Source: Candidatus Avelusimicrobium bubulum (lineage in GTDB: Bacteria > Elusimicrobiota > Elusimicrobia > Elusimicrobiales > Elusimicrobiaceae). From it: DNA of 41,838 nucleotides. A program made the position numbers and the translations under genes. Below, in pieces: positions 40,848 to 41,838 of this stretch. The stretch lies in NCBI GenBank assembly GCA_902798835.1, contig CADBYN010000011.1:1-41838 (forward strand). Reading direction: 5' to 3'. Within the stretch, counting starts at the first letter, position 1, and each line of letters begins with the position of its first letter. Below the pieces are notes generated by a model. The model did no database searches. It was given only the letters and a program-made list of their open reading frames with translations, and was not told where the DNA came from.

Positions 40848-40868
40848 ATTATAGCATAAAAATGCTAT
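40848..40868 (-). promoter_or_regulatory. Pilin-leader promoter overlapped by an operator-like inverted repeat
   Basis: On the minus strand TGCTATAAT (40856-40848) is an extended -10; the transcript should begin near 40841, a few bases before the closing stem of the leader. The perfect repeat ATAGCAT-AAAA-ATGCTAT (40851-40868) overlaps the -10 and covers the -35 side, where a repressor could bind. Confidence 0.5.
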
Positions 40869-40928
40869 CATAAAGGGCACCTTATTGCCTTGCTGAAAAT
40901 TACCTTCCACAAACCCTGTAATTTTTTA

Positions 40929-40989
40929 TATAATATATACACACCACGAGTCATTAAATACAGTGGCCACCACTCCACTGTGCATTAAT
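40929..40989 (+). promoter_or_regulatory. rplM promoter and leader hairpin
   Basis: TATAAT at 40929-40934 would give a ~72-nt leader. In it ATTAA-ACAGTGG (40953-40966) pairs with CCACTGT-TTAAT (40975-40989), with an 8-nt loop and a small internal loop. Ribosomal protein L13 is known to regulate its own operon through the mRNA leader in other bacteria. The ribosome site (AAAGG) is weak. Confidence 0.45.
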
Positions 40990-41012
40990 TACAAAAGGTA
41001 GAAATAGAAATT

Positions 41013-41438
41013 ATGACAAAAACATTCTTACCTTCCGTCAAGGAAGTAGAAACCAGCCGCAAATGGCATCACATTGACGCCAACGGCCAAACCCTGGGAA
41101 GATTGGCTACTCAAATTGCCGTTCTTTTGATGGGTAAACACAAAAAAACCTATACGCCCAATATGGATTGTGGGGATTTTGTAGTTGTTACTAACGCCGC
41201 TAAAGTAAAACTCACCGGCAAAAAATTGGAACAAAAAGTATATTTCTCCCACTCCGGCTATGCCAAGGGTGGTAAAGAAACCCCGGTCAAACGCGTGTTA
41301 GAAAACAACCCGACCCGCGTGTTGGAATTAGCGGTAAAACGCATGTTAGATGAAAACAAATTGCGTGCTCCGCGCATGAAACGCTTACGCTTGTTTGCCG
41401 GCGAAGCGCACGAATTTACCGAACGCTTTGGCAAATAA
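41013..41438 (+). CDS. rplM: 50S ribosomal protein L13
   Basis: 141 residues, the normal length. Conserved L13 segments: WHHIDANGQTLGRLATQIAVLLMGKHK, GDFVVVTNAAKVKLTGKKL, YFSHSGYAKGG and AVKRMLDENKLRAPRMKRLRLFAGEAH. It is an early-assembling protein of the large subunit that binds 23S rRNA. rpsI follows after 12 nt, the standard rplM-rpsI operon. Confidence 0.98.
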   Translation: MTKTFLPSVKEVETSRKWHHIDANGQTLGRLATQIAVLLMGKHKKTYTPNMDCGDFVVVTNAAKVKLTGKKLEQKVYFSHSGYAKGGKETPVKRVLENNPTRVLELAVKRMLDENKLRAPRMKRLRLFAGEAHEFTERFGK

Positions 41439-41450
41439 GAGGACTAGAAA

Positions 41451-41838
41451 ATGAACACGAAAGATTTAAAAACCGGAAGACGCAAAACCTCCGTTGCCCA
41501 AGTAGAACTTTCAAAAGGTAAAGGCAACATCACCGTAAACACCAAATCTTTGGATGAGTACTTTGGTAATCACGCCCGCTGCAAAGCTGCTGTAAAAGCT
41601 CCGTTAACCGTAACGGGTTTGGATAAAACCTATGACGTAAACGCTAAAGTAGTTGGCGGGGGTGTATCCAGCCAAGCCGGTGCGTTGCGCCACGCGATTG
41701 CCCGCTCTATCGCCGAACTGGGCGAAGACCTTAAAAAGGCTGTTAAAAAAGCCGGTTATTTAACGCGCGATCCCCGTATGGTGGAACGCAAAAAACCGGG
41801 TCAGCCGGGTGCTCGCAAACGCTTCCAGTTCTCCAAAC
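41451..41838 (+). CDS. rpsI: 30S ribosomal protein S9, 3' end cut by window edge
   Basis: 129 codons are visible, from MNTKDLKTGRRKTSVAQVEL to the conserved C-terminal ARKRFQFSK; only the last residue (normally Arg) and the stop are missing. Conserved GGGVSSQAGALRHAIARSI and LTRDPRMVERKKPGQPGAR segments are present. The C-terminal Lys/Arg tail reaches the P-site tRNA in the small subunit. AAGAGGA precedes the ATG. Confidence 0.98.
   Translation, partial: MNTKDLKTGRRKTSVAQVELSKGKGNITVNTKSLDEYFGNHARCKAAVKAPLTVTGLDKTYDVNAKVVGGGVSSQAGALRHAIARSIAELGEDLKKAVKKAGYLTRDPRMVERKKPGQPGARKRFQFSK

Noticed and set aside
1-41838. CRISPR array, insertion sequence, prophage or tRNA genes
   Set aside because: No regularly spaced repeats, no transposase or integrase motifs, and no cloverleaf with the GGTTC-type T arm were found on either strand by reading; a tRNA scan was not possible.

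Overview
The window looks like a chromosome segment from an uncultured, probably gut-associated member of the Elusimicrobiota. The basis is indirect. There are several short type IV pilin genes with the Elusimicrobium-style N-terminus (GFTLIELLVVV..., ALPQYQKAV), PilD and PilT sit among housekeeping genes, and the envelope is clearly diderm (outer-membrane barrels, an AsmA-like protein, a periplasmic amidase and a GH3 enzyme). No phage, transposase, CRISPR array, rRNA or tRNA was recognised. Genes are tightly packed, many with 1-20 nt overlaps.

Layout. 1-4234: 3' end of a UvrD-like helicase fused to a RecB-type nuclease, YbaB/EbfC, an aldo/keto reductase and an SPL-like radical SAM protein. 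4231-5397: an accessory island holding a gene remnant, a stub pilin and a Cys-rich secreted protein whose tail looks like the missing half of that pilin. 5628-9955: LTA-synthase-like sulfatase, LemA, M48 protease and an RDD membrane protein with a pilin-like tail. 10016-17113: DksA, QueH, AsmA-like protein, Tgt, N-acetylmuramoyl-alanine amidase and Nif3. 17127-21354: M20 hydrolase, GspG-like pseudopilin, PilD, a pilin with a homopolymer in its promoter, and PilT. 21372-24286: GYF_2 membrane protein and GltX, which form an operon with PilT. 24439-31394: metallophosphoesterase, GH3 glycosidase, DedA, two outer-membrane proteins, glycerate kinase and a small membrane protein. 31466-36069: RecN, NadK, NifU, NifS. 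36086-40047: a 5'-nucleotidase, its metal-site-dead lipoprotein paralogue, and Dus. 40004-40841: a second large pilin behind a structured leader. 41013-end: L13 and S9.

The main themes are: type IV pilus parts (four pilin-like genes, PilD, PilT); periplasmic cell-wall and nucleotide turnover (amidase, GH3, M20, nucleotidase); tRNA modification (QueH, Tgt, Dus); and Fe-S assembly (NifU/NifS).

The most interesting signals concern regulation and gene architecture. (1) The pilin at 40004-40609 has a roughly 230-nt leader that can fold in two mutually exclusive ways, one of which is an intrinsic terminator. (2) The same pilin carries an 88-bp palindromic repeat read in frame inside its cleavable leader peptide. 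(3) The pilin at 19726 has a T12 tract inside its promoter spacer, a phase-variation candidate. (4) At least six genes have a -10 box ending 5-6 nt before ATG and no Shine-Dalgarno sequence, pointing to leaderless transcription. (5) Two divergent gene pairs share symmetric -10 boxes. (6) A pilin appears to have been split by a Cys-rich cassette.
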